From: Leptospiraceae bacterium | Lineage (GTDB): Bacteria; Spirochaetota; Leptospiria; Leptospirales; Leptospiraceae | Direction: 5' to 3' | NCBI GenBank assembly: GCA_024233865.1 | Contig: JACKPA010000018.1 | Location: 62,001 to 126,000, forward strand | DNA length: 64,000 bases | In this document: piece after piece, positions 8,708 through 17,769 of the stretch | Position numbering within the stretch: the stretch's first letter is position 1 | Layout: every line of letters starts with the position of its first letter | Program-made: the position numbers and the translations under genes | Notes under the pieces: generated by a model | Databases searched by the model: none | Told to the model about the DNA's origin: nothing | What the model saw: the letters and a program-made list of their open reading frames with translations, nothing else

Positions 8708-10519
8708 ATGAAAATGAAAGCTAAAAAATTAGGAGTCTTTTGTATATCACTTCTTACCATGGTATTATTGCTTGAATGTAATAAATCTAAAAAACCGGAA
8801 TTATTAGCTTTGTTTAATATACCAGGACTAAATAGCTCTGAAAATTCTTCTTCGGATAGTTCAACTTCTCAAGATACTCCAACATCAGAAACAACCACTC
8901 CAACAGTAAACAATTCCGGCTTGACGGTTGGAAGCATTAGTGGAAATACTACCGAACTCGGAGGCGCCGCTACTTTTACCGTATATTTGAATTCACAGCC
9001 TACAGGTGATGTTTCTGTTTGTTTGGAAAGCGATGATACAACAAATGGCGGTGACATCGTTGTAAGTGGAAATGTAAACTCGGCTGCTTATCCTTGTGAC
9101 ACTCCAGCCAAACCTTTTCTTACCTTCACAACTTCTAATTGGAGTACATCTCAAACCGTTACAATAGCCGGTGTAAGAGGAACCGTAGGACAATCAGGGA
9201 ATACAAGTTATAAAATCCTTTTGACTACACAAAGTTCTGATTCAAATTATAGCGGACTTTCATCTTCTGTAGACGTGACAAACCAAGATATAGATATTGC
9301 AGGGTTTTATTATGTTCTTGTAAGTGTAACAGGGCTGAATGGAACGCTAATTGCTCAAAATAATTTGGGAGACGACCTGACACTTACCTCCAATGCAACC
9401 TATAGTTTTTCAACTCCTTTGGCAGATGGGAGTTCGTATTCCGTTTCTATAAATTCCGGGTCATCAGGACAAGTTTGTGCGATTGCCGGAACACCCTACG
9501 GAACAATTTCCGGTAACCATGTTACACTCAGCATAAATTGTGTTGATGGTTATATTTTTAGCGGAACAATTCTTTCCACATCCACAGTGCCTACGCTAAA
9601 CCAATCGTTTGCAAATCTTGTCACTTTAGCGGGACAATCTCCGACAAGTCCGGCTAGTGGAAATACAGATGGAATTGGGAGTATTGCAAGGTTTAATAAT
9701 CCCATAGCCATAACTACAGATGGGACAAATATTTATGTAGCAGATATTTTTAATAATAGTGTTAGGCAGATGAGCATAGCCACTAATAGTGTTACAACCT
9801 TAGCTTCCGGAACGAATGGAGCACATGGTATAGCTACGGATGGAACCAATGTTTATGTATCGAGTTATAACCAACACGTAATTCGCAAAGTGGTGATTTC
9901 AACGGGTGCAGCAACTGTTCTGGCTGGAACTACGGGAAGTTCCGGTAATGTGAATGGAGTAGGAGCAGCGGCTAAATTCAGCACACCTACCTATCTCACA
10001 ACGGACGGAACTTTCGTGTATGTGACGGATAGAGGGAACAGTCAAATTCGCAAAATTGAAATTTCTACGGGAACTGTGACAACTCTTGCTACCGGTTTCA
10101 ACCAACCCAATGGAATTACAACAGACGGAACATATCTCTATGTAGCAGATACCGAATCAAATATTATCAAAAGAATTACGATTGCTGACGGAACAACCTC
10201 AACTATAGCCGGAACAGGAACTGCAAGTTCAAATGACAATTCGGTTGGTCTTTCTGCTACGTTTAGCAGACCTTATGGTTTAACCATGGATGGAAGTTAT
10301 CTCTATATTTTAGAAGGAACGGGTAGAAATCTCAGGAAAATGGAGTTAGCTTCACCAAACGGAGTAACAACTATTATGGCAAGAAATGACGGTTACCAAG
10401 ACGGAGCCATTGGAACTGCTAAGTTTTGTTCCAGTACTTGTGATTCTTCTGTTACAACAGATGGTATTTACCTGTATTTATCAGACAGAGCAAACCATTC
10501 TATCCGTAGATTGGAATAA
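8708..10519 (+). CDS. NHL-repeat lipoprotein
   Basis: 603 residues. A signal peptide ends in LLEC with the lipidated cysteine at about 24, a lax lipobox typical of spirochaetes. A Ser/Thr-rich linker follows, then a beta-rich domain (about 75-195) rich in paired cysteines and a domain beginning GFYYVLVSVTG (about 197-290). The C-terminal half (about 300-603) has repeating units of ITTDGTxIYVADxxNxxIRK type, i.e. an NHL beta-propeller, with GNTDGIGSIARFNNP as the usual opening. It is probably a surface or periplasmic binding protein; the ligand cannot be read from sequence. Related in design to the minus-strand gene at 59442-60989. Confidence 0.8.
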   Translation: MKMKAKKLGVFCISLLTMVLLLECNKSKKPELLALFNIPGLNSSENSSSDSSTSQDTPTSETTTPTVNNSGLTVGSISGNTTELGGAATFTVYLNSQPTGDVSVCLESDDTTNGGDIVVSGNVNSAAYPCDTPAKPFLTFTTSNWSTSQTVTIAGVRGTVGQSGNTSYKILLTTQSSDSNYSGLSSSVDVTNQDIDIAGFYYVLVSVTGLNGTLIAQNNLGDDLTLTSNATYSFSTPLADGSSYSVSINSGSSGQVCAIAGTPYGTISGNHVTLSINCVDGYIFSGTILSTSTVPTLNQSFANLVTLAGQSPTSPASGNTDGIGSIARFNNPIAITTDGTNIYVADIFNNSVRQMSIATNSVTTLASGTNGAHGIATDGTNVYVSSYNQHVIRKVVISTGAATVLAGTTGSSGNVNGVGAAAKFSTPTYLTTDGTFVYVTDRGNSQIRKIEISTGTVTTLATGFNQPNGITTDGTYLYVADTESNIIKRITIADGTTSTIAGTGTASSNDNSVGLSATFSRPYGLTMDGSYLYILEGTGRNLRKMELASPNGVTTIMARNDGYQDGAIGTAKFCSSTCDSSVTTDGIYLYLSDRANHSIRRLE

Positions 10520-10570
10520 TTCCAAATTTCAAAGCAATAATTTTTTCGATATTATTCATATTGATAACTA

Positions 10571-10750
10571 ATTAACGTGAGTTCGATGTAACTTTCCTAA
10601 CGAGTGACTTAAGTCGCTCGTTACTAGAAATCAAAGGTTTACATTGAATTTGTAAGCAAAAATATTGGTTTTTGTAGTGAAATTATAGTAACGAGCGGTT
10701 TAAACCGCTCGAAAAAAGAAGGTTAAACCTTATGTCGAACTCACGTTAAT
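10571..10750. mobile_element. MITE-like element A with 16 bp perfect terminal inverted repeats
   Basis: ATTAACGTGAGTTCGA (10571-10586) and its exact reverse complement (10735-10750) bound a 180 bp non-coding unit. Inside are two long palindromes: 10598-10623 (26 bp, one mismatch) and the perfect 20 bp CGAGCGGTTTAAACCGCTCG at 10692-10711, which are diverged versions of one motif. TA dinucleotides at each end could be a TA target duplication as left by IS630/Tc1-type elements. It fills most of the 338 bp gap between two genes. Shares the core TAACGTGAGTT with element B at 49396. Confidence 0.75.
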
Positions 10751-10857
10751 TACTGGCTTTGATTTAAAGCCTGTCAAACCTTTTTTCCATACATTACTAT
10801 TGTTACCTTTTTGATTGACAGATTATAGATATTTAATTGGTATAAATAACAGTTGTC

Positions 10858-12153
10858 ATGAATTATACGACCTTAGAATTCCAGAAAATCCAAAAATTGC
10901 TAGACGAACAATTGCGCAGCTACCTGTTTTATTTCCACTTTATTGTTTATATACCCATGGTATTCCTTCCTCCGAGAACATACTCTTTTGTGCTTATACC
11001 GGTTACTATTTTTGCTGTTTTTGTAAACCTATACCAATTCGTTTTAAAAGATAAAATATCCGCCAATTTATACATACTGTTGTACAACATATTTTTTCTT
11101 CTAAATCTAAATATTGCAATTTATGTATTGAGGTCAGAAAACTTGGCAGTTTTCCATGTATTTTATATACTATATTTTATAATCCTATTTATTCAATCTT
11201 ATAGAAGCCATTTAATTCAAATGAATCTGAGTTTTTACTTAATTATTTTATTTTTTGTTGCCAATGAGAGCCTCATTTTTTATTTCCAAAAACCCCCTTT
11301 TAAAATAAGTTCTATATTTTTAACATTGTTATTTTTTTATCCGACTATATACGTAGGCAAAATGATACAAAATTCAAAAATCAAAAATATTCTGAAACTG
11401 TTAAACATCAACCAAGAAAATCTAAGTTTGGAAGAAGATCTCAAGATCGCCAAAAATGTTCAAGAATCTCTTTTTCCTAAAACGAGTACAATCAAAGGTT
11501 TAAAATATTCCGATTTCAGAAAGAGTCATAGCCAAATCGGAGGTGACTTTTATGACTTTATCCGATTAAGAGAAGGAAATGTTGGGATTTTTATCACAGA
11601 TGTTTCAGGACATGGGATTTCTTCTGCCATGGTAGCGGCTATTATCAAGGTTATGGTATCCACCATGCCATATTCCATGAAATTACATCCAAGCTCATTT
11701 TTAGATTATTTGGATGAAAAGCTCTTGTCCGATTTTCAAAGCCACCATGCCAGTGCCATTTATATCTACGTTGATATACTAAAAAGAAGTATCAGTATTG
11801 CCAATGCCGGACATCCATATTTGGTTTATGCCTCCAAAAACGAACCCTTTCAAGAAATTGTTACGGATGGTGTTATACTTGGGTTTGGAATCAGAAAACC
11901 CGTTTCTAATGTAATCAATTTTACCTATCATTCGGGTGATAGAATCTTTTTATACACAGATGGATTAGTCGAATCATATAATCCTCAGGGAGAACAATTG
12001 AATTCGGAAGGATTGTTAGAAATGTTAAACAAGCATAAAGAGGAAGCTGATATAGGAATTTTGAAGGAACAAATAATTTTTGAGCTAAATGAATTTTATG
12101 GAAAAAATGACTTTATTGACGATGCAATGTTTTTAATCTTTGAACTAGAGTAA
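10858..12153 (+). CDS. SpoIIE-family PP2C-type serine/threonine phosphatase with membrane-bound N-terminus
   Basis: 431 residues. Residues about 20-170 hold roughly six hydrophobic segments. A linker helix opening into DLKIAKNVQESLFP (about 194-207) leads to the phosphatase domain, with metal-binding GGDFYDF (228-234) and DVSGHG (248-253), LYTDGLVE further on, and a closing DDAMFLIF. Such proteins dephosphorylate anti-sigma-factor antagonists in partner-switching pathways; no such partner gene is adjacent. The ATG at 10858 has no strong ribosome site. A TTGACA (10815-10820) and TATAAA (10841-10846) lie upstream with a 20 base spacer, which is long. Confidence 0.85.
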   Translation: MNYTTLEFQKIQKLLDEQLRSYLFYFHFIVYIPMVFLPPRTYSFVLIPVTIFAVFVNLYQFVLKDKISANLYILLYNIFFLLNLNIAIYVLRSENLAVFHVFYILYFIILFIQSYRSHLIQMNLSFYLIILFFVANESLIFYFQKPPFKISSIFLTLLFFYPTIYVGKMIQNSKIKNILKLLNINQENLSLEEDLKIAKNVQESLFPKTSTIKGLKYSDFRKSHSQIGGDFYDFIRLREGNVGIFITDVSGHGISSAMVAAIIKVMVSTMPYSMKLHPSSFLDYLDEKLLSDFQSHHASAIYIYVDILKRSISIANAGHPYLVYASKNEPFQEIVTDGVILGFGIRKPVSNVINFTYHSGDRIFLYTDGLVESYNPQGEQLNSEGLLEMLNKHKEEADIGILKEQIIFELNEFYGKNDFIDDAMFLIFELE

Positions 12154-12176
12154 ATAATAGAAAGAAGGCTTTTAAA

Positions 12177-12947
12177 TTGGAATTTAAATACTTAAAAATA
12201 GAACGAAAAGAAGATATTACCTTTATAGAAATTAATAGATCGGAAGCTCTGAATGCTTTGAATGAAGACGTTTTGGGAGAACTAAACGATTGTTTTGAAA
12301 ACTTAGAAAAAGAAAAATCAAACCGAGTAGCAGTTATAACAGGTCAGGGAAAAGCTTTTGTTGCTGGAGCAGACATTGCCAAAATGAGAGACTTTGATCC
12401 TACAAAAGCTTACGAATTTTCAAACTTAGGACAATCCGTTTTTAATAAAATTGATAGGTCGCATATCATTACAATTGCAGCCATTAATGGTTTTGCTTTA
12501 GGTGGAGGAATGGAACTCGCTTTGGCTTGTGATATACGAATTGCTTCTTCCAAAGCCAAAGTAGGTTTACCGGAAGTTAGTTTGGGTTTAATACCCGGTT
12601 TTGGTGGAACACAAAGATTGGTAAGGTTGGTGGGGACTGGTATTGCATGTGAAGTTGTTTTAACAGGCAATCAATACAGTGCTGCTGAAGCTTTGCAAAT
12701 GGGAATTGTAAACAAAGTCACTGAGCCGGAAGAATTATTATCGGAAGCTACCAAAATGGCAAAAGCTATTTTATCAAGGGGAACCAATGCCATACAACAG
12801 GCAAAAAGGGTTATCAAGCTTGGAATTGAAGATTCCATGGAAGGAGGATTGTACCAAGAAAAAGCTACTTTTTCCTCTTTATTCAATACACAGGAACCAA
12901 AAGAAGGTCTTTCTGCATTCTTAGAAAAGAGAAAACCGAATTTCTAA
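12177..12947 (+). CDS. Enoyl-CoA hydratase/isomerase (crotonase) family protein
   Basis: 256 residues starting at TTG with AGAAGG nine bases upstream. The crotonase fold is clear: oxyanion-hole segment FVAGADIAKM (61-70), GGGMELALACDIR around 109-121 and LPEVSLGLIPGFGGTQR (131-147). Both catalytic glutamates of true hydratases are present (E113 and E133, 20 apart as in FadB E119/E139). It most likely hydrates short-chain enoyl-CoAs such as crotonyl-CoA in fatty-acid oxidation. It follows the phosphatase gene by 23 bases and may share its message. Confidence 0.9.
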   Translation: MEFKYLKIERKEDITFIEINRSEALNALNEDVLGELNDCFENLEKEKSNRVAVITGQGKAFVAGADIAKMRDFDPTKAYEFSNLGQSVFNKIDRSHIITIAAINGFALGGGMELALACDIRIASSKAKVGLPEVSLGLIPGFGGTQRLVRLVGTGIACEVVLTGNQYSAAEALQMGIVNKVTEPEELLSEATKMAKAILSRGTNAIQQAKRVIKLGIEDSMEGGLYQEKATFSSLFNTQEPKEGLSAFLEKRKPNF

Positions 12948-12980
12948 CAATCATTTACCCGGTTGGTGAGTGTGTCCAAA

Positions 12981-13020
12981 TGCTCCCTGAGCGTAGTCGA
13001 AGGGAGTAGTCGAAGGAGCG
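12981..13020. repeat. Dispersed hairpin repeat, copy 2
   Basis: CTCCCT (12983-12988) pairs with AGGGAG (13001-13006) around GAGCGTAGTCGA, the loop seen in other copies, followed by a second TAGTCGAAGGAGCG. It fills the gap between the crotonase and DUF192 genes and could act as a terminator or processing site. Confidence 0.7.
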
Positions 13021-13045
13021 TATAGCTTTACAAAGGAAAGAAATT

Positions 13046-13507
13046 ATGTTTTACAAAAAATTGATATTGTTAGTAGGTCTTTATTTCATTTTATCTGTCT
13101 ATTTTGCTTCTTTTAGTGAGGAAAAAATAATTAACGAAGTCGTAACCATATTGGTAGATGATAAACCACTTCAAGTAGAAATAGCAAATACTCCGTCTAA
13201 AAGACAGAGAGGTTTGATGTATAGGAAAAGCCTTAAACAGAATGAGGGAATGCTTTTTATTTTTCCGGAAGCAGATTACTTATCTTTTTGGATGAAGAAC
13301 ACATACATTCCTCTCTCCATAGCTTTTTTTAACCAAGACAGAAGATTGATAAATATCCATGAAATGAAGGCAAATCAAACCAAAGAGCTATACTATTCCA
13401 ACGAATTAGCTATTTATGCTTTGGAAGTCAACCAAGGTTGGTTTTCAACCAATAATATCAAGGAATATAGTGTATTAAAACTGCCCAAGTCTATCAAAGT
13501 AGAATGA
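13046..13507 (+). CDS. DUF192 family exported protein
   Basis: 153 residues. An N-terminal signal or anchor (about 4-22) precedes a DUF192 domain with the family landmarks: ANTPSKRQRGLMYRKSL (about 48-64), GMLFIFPEADYLSFWMKNT (about 69-87), PLSIAFF and a C-terminal ALEVNQGW. DUF192 proteins are small extracytoplasmic domains of unknown biochemical role. The ATG follows AGGAAAG at good distance. It overlaps the next gene by 4 bases. Confidence 0.88.
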   Translation: MFYKKLILLVGLYFILSVYFASFSEEKIINEVVTILVDDKPLQVEIANTPSKRQRGLMYRKSLKQNEGMLFIFPEADYLSFWMKNTYIPLSIAFFNQDRRLINIHEMKANQTKELYYSNELAIYALEVNQGWFSTNNIKEYSVLKLPKSIKVE

Positions 13508-13872
13508 AATCAGATGAAATAAAAAAAACATTGCCCTCCACCACTCAAAAATATATTAATGCTATATCTCAAAACAAAGCTGGAATAATCACCGGAATTA
13601 GCTTCAGTATCATTTTTGGATTTATACTATTCGTTTCGACTCCCTTAACTTTTCGATATATCAAATATTCAAAAAACTTTCTTTCATCTATTGCTGCTCA
13701 GGGCTTTACCTTTTTTATTTTTATTCTTTTCCTTTGGAGCCTTTTCATTTTTAAAAATTCTCTCAAAAAGTATAAAGAGGATAAAGAAAAAGAGCTAAAA
13801 CGAAAAAAGCAAAAAAATGAAACAGCATATCTTCAAAGCAAAGTGGAAAAACAAGAGGGAAAGTCTCATTAA
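13504..13872 (+). CDS. Small two-helix membrane protein of unknown function
   Basis: 122 residues with two hydrophobic helices (about 27-50 and 60-82) and a highly charged, lysine/glutamate-rich tail (KKYKEDKEKELKRKKQK) likely to form a cytoplasmic coiled coil. I do not recognise a family. Its start overlaps the DUF192 gene's stop (ATGA), which supports real translation and co-expression. Confidence 0.6.
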   Translation: MKSDEIKKTLPSTTQKYINAISQNKAGIITGISFSIIFGFILFVSTPLTFRYIKYSKNFLSSIAAQGFTFFIFILFLWSLFIFKNSLKKYKEDKEKELKRKKQKNETAYLQSKVEKQEGKSH

Positions 13873-13921
13873 TTCCATTAACTACTTGCCTGAAACAACA
13901 TAAATTAGCCTATGACTAAAA

Positions 13922-14962
13922 ATGTCTTTTTGTTATTATCTGTTAATTCTATTTTTTTCTTTGACGACACAAGTATTTTCTCAATATAGTTCTTACAATC
14001 TGCTACCTAACAATGCCACTTCTGCAGGTTTGGCTTCAAGTGGTATTGCCTTGGATGAAAAACTAAGCTCTTTGTATGCAAACCCTTCCCTACTTGCAAA
14101 TTCCGAAAATCATATCATTCATATCGGAGGAACTACTGCTGCCCAGGGTAATAGTTTTAATGCTGTTCGTCCATTAGGAGTTGGATTTTATACGGGAATA
14201 AACGATCACTCCGGCTGGGGGATCAAAGCTGAGCAGATGTATTATAAAAATTATCCAAATGATTCCCGACTCTTCAATTATGGAGTTTATTTGTTTGGTT
14301 CTTACAGATGGAAAAACAACTGGTTTATGTCTTTAGGAGTTGGTATGGCATATTTGTATAGGGAAGAGGAACGCTCTAATTCGAGCTTCTCGCCTTCTGC
14401 ACAAGTTTCCTACAAATCCCCTAAGTTTGTTTTAGCTCTTTCTTATAAAACTCAGGGGAAATATGATTTAAAGTATCGAGGGAGTGACGAATTAAAAGAA
14501 AAGCTACCCGATTTTTTAACTTTGGGATTTCAATACTCCATAAATCCAAAATTTACATCGTACTCCGAAGTTACTCGAATTTTTTGGGAAAACAGTACTT
14601 TTAAACTTAACAAAGAGGACGAAAGACCAAAATTTGATCGAGGCTTAGGAACTGAAATCAAATTCAGCACAGGTTTACAGTATACACACTCTCCGAAGTT
14701 AAAGCTAAGAGGAGGTTTTGAGTTTGGAGGTATGTACAACGAAAAAGGACAAAATGAAAGAACAACAGCTTTTGCTGCCGGATTTTCTTATTTCCCATTT
14801 CTAAAAGATCAAAACGAAAAATTAAGCGTAAATTTTGCATTTTTGGATTATTCCATTTTAAACAAAAACAAAAGAGAACCGGAAACAATCTTCTTTTTAT
14901 CGTTTGGTTATCATATCACGAATTGGCTAAAAAAGGATACTAAAAGGACAGATTCGCGCTAA
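13922..14962 (+). CDS. Outer-membrane beta-barrel protein (PorV/FadL-like N-terminus)
   Basis: 346 residues. A signal peptide (1-20, cleaved at FS/Q) is followed by NATSAGLASSGIALDE and SSLYANPSLLA, the pattern seen at the N-terminus of PorV/UPF0164/FadL-type barrels ('GxGGAGVALADDxxALYWNPA'). The rest alternates short hydrophobic/aromatic strands with polar turns; the last strands, for example FFLSFGYHITNW, are barrel-like. The final ~10 residues are charged rather than a terminal aromatic. Probably an outer-membrane protein of unknown cargo. An overlapping ATG at 13912 is out of frame. Confidence 0.7.
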   Translation: MSFCYYLLILFFSLTTQVFSQYSSYNLLPNNATSAGLASSGIALDEKLSSLYANPSLLANSENHIIHIGGTTAAQGNSFNAVRPLGVGFYTGINDHSGWGIKAEQMYYKNYPNDSRLFNYGVYLFGSYRWKNNWFMSLGVGMAYLYREEERSNSSFSPSAQVSYKSPKFVLALSYKTQGKYDLKYRGSDELKEKLPDFLTLGFQYSINPKFTSYSEVTRIFWENSTFKLNKEDERPKFDRGLGTEIKFSTGLQYTHSPKLKLRGGFEFGGMYNEKGQNERTTAFAAGFSYFPFLKDQNEKLSVNFAFLDYSILNKNKREPETIFFLSFGYHITNWLKKDTKRTDSR

Positions 14963-15085
14963 ATCTAATACTCTATACTCAACGCGGAGTGGTTTTCGGA
15001 TATGGTTTTTAAGATAAATCTTTAAAATCAAGTGAATCTAATCATATTAATCCCGTAAATCACTCTAATCATAGTATATATTCAC

Positions 15086-15823
15086 CTATTCATTTATGTT
15101 TAGTGTACTTCCAAACTGTTGGTTTACAGTATTACTACTTGTATAAGGTATTTTAGTACCAATTGTTACTACAGGAAAAATGTCCCCACTTAATTCTTTT
15201 GCTTGTTTTATCTTATCGTAACATTCTGTCATTGTAAAGGCATGAGGGCATCCCAACAAGTGATAGCCTTCATGAACTAAAGTTGATTTGGGACTAGTCA
15301 TAAGCAATTGTAACAAACCAACATATTTTGCTTTTACGTAGCCTCTAGTATTAGTTTGCCCCTCTACTGCTCCGTTTACTTCTGCTTTGACTCCCACCGT
15401 TACATAAAATGCTATGGCAAAAAATTCAAAAATTATGTCTCCCAAACTTCTTCCAACCAAATATACAATTCTGTGGCAATTACCACCTACCTTATATTCC
15501 TTTAAACGCTCCAAGACGGTTGCTCCCCAAAAACTAAATCTCTCAACCTGTCTTTTGTGTGTGATGTTTAATCTGATATTGTAAAGTTCCAGTTCTTCCG
15601 CCCAATGCCCGGTTAACTCGTCTGCATCCTCTAAATCAATATCATCTTCAACCAAAAGACATACATTTAAGTTTTTTGGACTACCAAAGTTGATGCTTTC
15701 TCTAACAGAGTCTCTATGAAAGCCAACGGTAGTGCCACAATTCACCAAAAATAAAGAAACTAAAAAAATAAAGTATATGTTTTTTTTTATTATTATAGAT
15801 ATAAAATTTCTATTCAAAGTCAT
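15086..15823 (-). CDS. Lipoprotein with a complete metzincin zinc-binding motif
   Basis: 245 residues from an ATG with AGGAAAG upstream (an earlier in-frame start ten codons before is less well placed). Residues 1-28 are a signal ending LVN-C29, a spirochaetal lipobox. Near the C-terminus lies HEGYHLLGCPH (184-194), which fits HExxHxxGxxH exactly: two histidines and the catalytic glutamate, the glycine turn and the third zinc histidine of metzincins. The methionine-turn is not obvious; MTE at about 198-200 is too close. A hydrophobic segment at about 131-147 is unusual for a metzincin. A surface zinc protease is likely but unproven; I know no named family for it. Confidence 0.65.
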   Translation of the reverse strand: MTLNRNFISIIIKKNIYFIFLVSLFLVNCGTTVGFHRDSVRESINFGSPKNLNVCLLVEDDIDLEDADELTGHWAEELELYNIRLNITHKRQVERFSFWGATVLERLKEYKVGGNCHRIVYLVGRSLGDIIFEFFAIAFYVTVGVKAEVNGAVEGQTNTRGYVKAKYVGLLQLLMTSPKSTLVHEGYHLLGCPHAFTMTECYDKIKQAKELSGDIFPVVTIGTKIPYTSSNTVNQQFGSTLNINE

Positions 15824-15900
15824 AGATGTCACTTTCCTGAAAATCAAAATCATGTTCGTTAAATATTTTTCGTCAGTAAAATATAGATCATAAGCCCTAC

Positions 15901-16542
15901 TTATTCTTCAACAAGTTTTTCAATTATTTGTTTTAAGCATTTAAGTAATCGGAAAATTTCAAATAATTCATCTTTGACAGAAGAATAAGGTAAGCTAATA
16001 GAGTATTCTTTTCCTTCCAAAACAATAAATCGCCAACGTTCGCCTGTTACATATAGTCCATAAATAGGGTTGCCATTTTTATTTAAGCTTTGTGAAGCTA
16101 ACATTGCTGCCAACGTCTGTCCTAAAGGATCGCCTTTCGGTTCATTTTCCTTTTTGTATTCGTGGAAACAAAAATACGGAATTTCCGGTAAACGCCTTCC
16201 CGTTGCAATCATAGCATCGGGTTCTCCAACGAGCTCATATTCATCTATTACTGCCTTTAGAGATCGTTCCATAAACAATCCGAATTTTTCCGTATTAAAG
16301 TCTACCAAAGCTAAAATTGGCGCTATAAAATGCTCTATCAACTCAATCTCATTCCACGAATCACCGCGATAGATTAACTTCTGCCGCCACTGTTTGAGTA
16401 AATAAAACTCGTATTCATTTATTTCCAAATTGACCGATGAATCTATCCATAGAGTCAAAGTACTTAAAGTCCAAATCTGTGTTAGAGTAAAAGTTTTCTC
16501 TAATTCGTCTATTGTCCAATCCCTAAAATTTGTTTTGTTCAT
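15901..16542 (-). CDS. PD-(D/E)XK nuclease-like protein, paralogue A
   Basis: 213 residues, soluble. The core GEPDAMIATG (D109), then PYFCFHEYKKE with E128-x-K130 on the next predicted strand, and a glutamine-containing helix (GQTLAAMLAS) fits the D...ExK...Q layout of PD-(D/E)XK enzymes. An upstream acidic helix EIELIEHFIAPIL could supply the first acidic residue. The same features recur in the same order in the gene at 17770-18519, with which it is clearly homologous. Function unknown: such domains occur in nucleases but also in non-catalytic relatives. Confidence 0.6.
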   Translation of the reverse strand: MNKTNFRDWTIDELEKTFTLTQIWTLSTLTLWIDSSVNLEINEYEFYLLKQWRQKLIYRGDSWNEIELIEHFIAPILALVDFNTEKFGLFMERSLKAVIDEYELVGEPDAMIATGRRLPEIPYFCFHEYKKENEPKGDPLGQTLAAMLASQSLNKNGNPIYGLYVTGERWRFIVLEGKEYSISLPYSSVKDELFEIFRLLKCLKQIIEKLVEE

Positions 16543-16568
16543 AAACGAAAATCCTTTAAGTAATTCTA

Positions 16569-17141
16569 TTATATTTTTTCTATTAGCATTCTACATTCTT
16601 CCGAATAAGAAATTTCTTTTGCAAGTGCCTTCGCTTTTTCTGACATTTTATTCCATGTTTTTTGTAGAATAGATACGATTTTTTCCTCTGAAGTTTTAAT
16701 CACCATATCTTCTAGATAGTAATTCAAAAATACAAGGCAGGCTACATCTTCTATTGCTTGAACATCTTCATCCGATTTGAGTTCCTTTTTTTGTAGAATT
16801 TTTTTAACTTTCTCAATTTCATCATACAAATAGCCGGATTCTTCCATAATTTGAGCAACTTTTCCGGCATGAAACTTATAAAGTTCCGTTCTCCACTTTA
16901 AGTATCCTGCTTTCCCCATGGGATAATTTTCCCTTGGGCTTGTCCACCTTGCAATATGTTGTCCTCTGGCTGCAATTTGTAATAATTCATTTGGATTGTC
17001 TACCAATTTATTTAGCCACTCTGTCATTCGAATAGAGTATATATATTCTTTTGGTTCATCCAAACCGTTTGTGACTTCATGATTTGGATCTTTTTTATTT
17101 TCCGTGTCTATTTTATCCAAACATATCTTTAACCTTGACAA
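16569..17141 (-). CDS. DUF4202 family protein
   Basis: 190 residues, soluble and mostly helical. The segment AARGQHIARWTSPRENYPMG followed by KAGYLKWRTELYKFHA is the signature of DUF4202 as I know it, with conserved His/Arg residues suggesting an HD-like or metal site (inference). It lies 26 bases upstream of the PD-(D/E)XK gene and 36 bases downstream of the LRR gene on the same strand, so the three may be one transcript. No biochemical role is established to my knowledge. Confidence 0.8.
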   Translation of the reverse strand: MSRLKICLDKIDTENKKDPNHEVTNGLDEPKEYIYSIRMTEWLNKLVDNPNELLQIAARGQHIARWTSPRENYPMGKAGYLKWRTELYKFHAGKVAQIMEESGYLYDEIEKVKKILQKKELKSDEDVQAIEDVACLVFLNYYLEDMVIKTSEEKIVSILQKTWNKMSEKAKALAKEISYSEECRMLIEKI

Positions 17142-17177
17142 GAAAAACCTCCTAAACAGCTCTTTTTGTTATTTTTT

Positions 17178-17627
17178 TTACGCAACTTCTTTATTCATGA
17201 AGTATTCGCATATTGTGTCTATTCCCATTTCAGCTACATCCAAAGGAGGGTCAGAGAGAGGATTTCCGCTTAAGTTAATGGTGTCTAAATTTTTTAATCC
17301 GGTAATGGACTCAGGTAAGCTAGTTAGATTATTTCTTTCCAAATAAAGTTCTCTTAATCTTTTTAGATTTCCGATAGAACCCGGTAAACTAAATAGCTGA
17401 TTGTCCGACAAAAATAAAATAGATAGATATTCTAGATTTCCAATCGTTTCCGGAATTTCCCCTAATAAATTACCGCTTAAATTCAAACCGATTATATTCT
17501 TGCTTCCATCAATTAAGCAACTATTTGTTTCATAAAACTTTTCTTTATTTTGAAACATTCTTAGTTTAATTCCCGTTTCTTTTTCCAATTGTTTGATGAC
17601 TCTATATTGGCGTTGAATCGTATCCAT
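17178..17627 (-). CDS. Small leucine-rich-repeat protein
   Basis: 149 residues without a signal peptide. Four to five LRRs of about 23 residues run from about residue 40 to 135 (LNLSGNLLGEIPETIGNL, LFLSDNQLFSLPGSIGNL, LYLERNNLTSLPESITGL, INLSGNPLSDPP), the IPxxIGxL type widespread in leptospires. The N-terminal ~35 residues are charged and helical. It probably mediates protein-protein contact; partner unknown. Heads the minus-strand group with DUF4202 and PD-(D/E)XK genes. Confidence 0.8.
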   Translation of the reverse strand: MDTIQRQYRVIKQLEKETGIKLRMFQNKEKFYETNSCLIDGSKNIIGLNLSGNLLGEIPETIGNLEYLSILFLSDNQLFSLPGSIGNLKRLRELYLERNNLTSLPESITGLKNLDTINLSGNPLSDPPLDVAEMGIDTICEYFMNKEVA

Positions 17628-17769
17628 GATTTCTTTTTTTATATACCTTTTTTAACTTATTTTTTAGCTTTGAATAACACTTATTCATAATTATAGATTC
17701 TTTATCAAACCCTAAAGAATATTCAAGAAATAAATTGTATTAAAATTATAAAAGTAGCGAGGAAAAGTT

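Noticed and set aside
10815..10846. Promoter for the phosphatase gene (TTGACA plus TATAAA)
   Set aside because: The 20 base spacer is too long for a standard sigma-70 promoter, so it is mentioned only with the gene.
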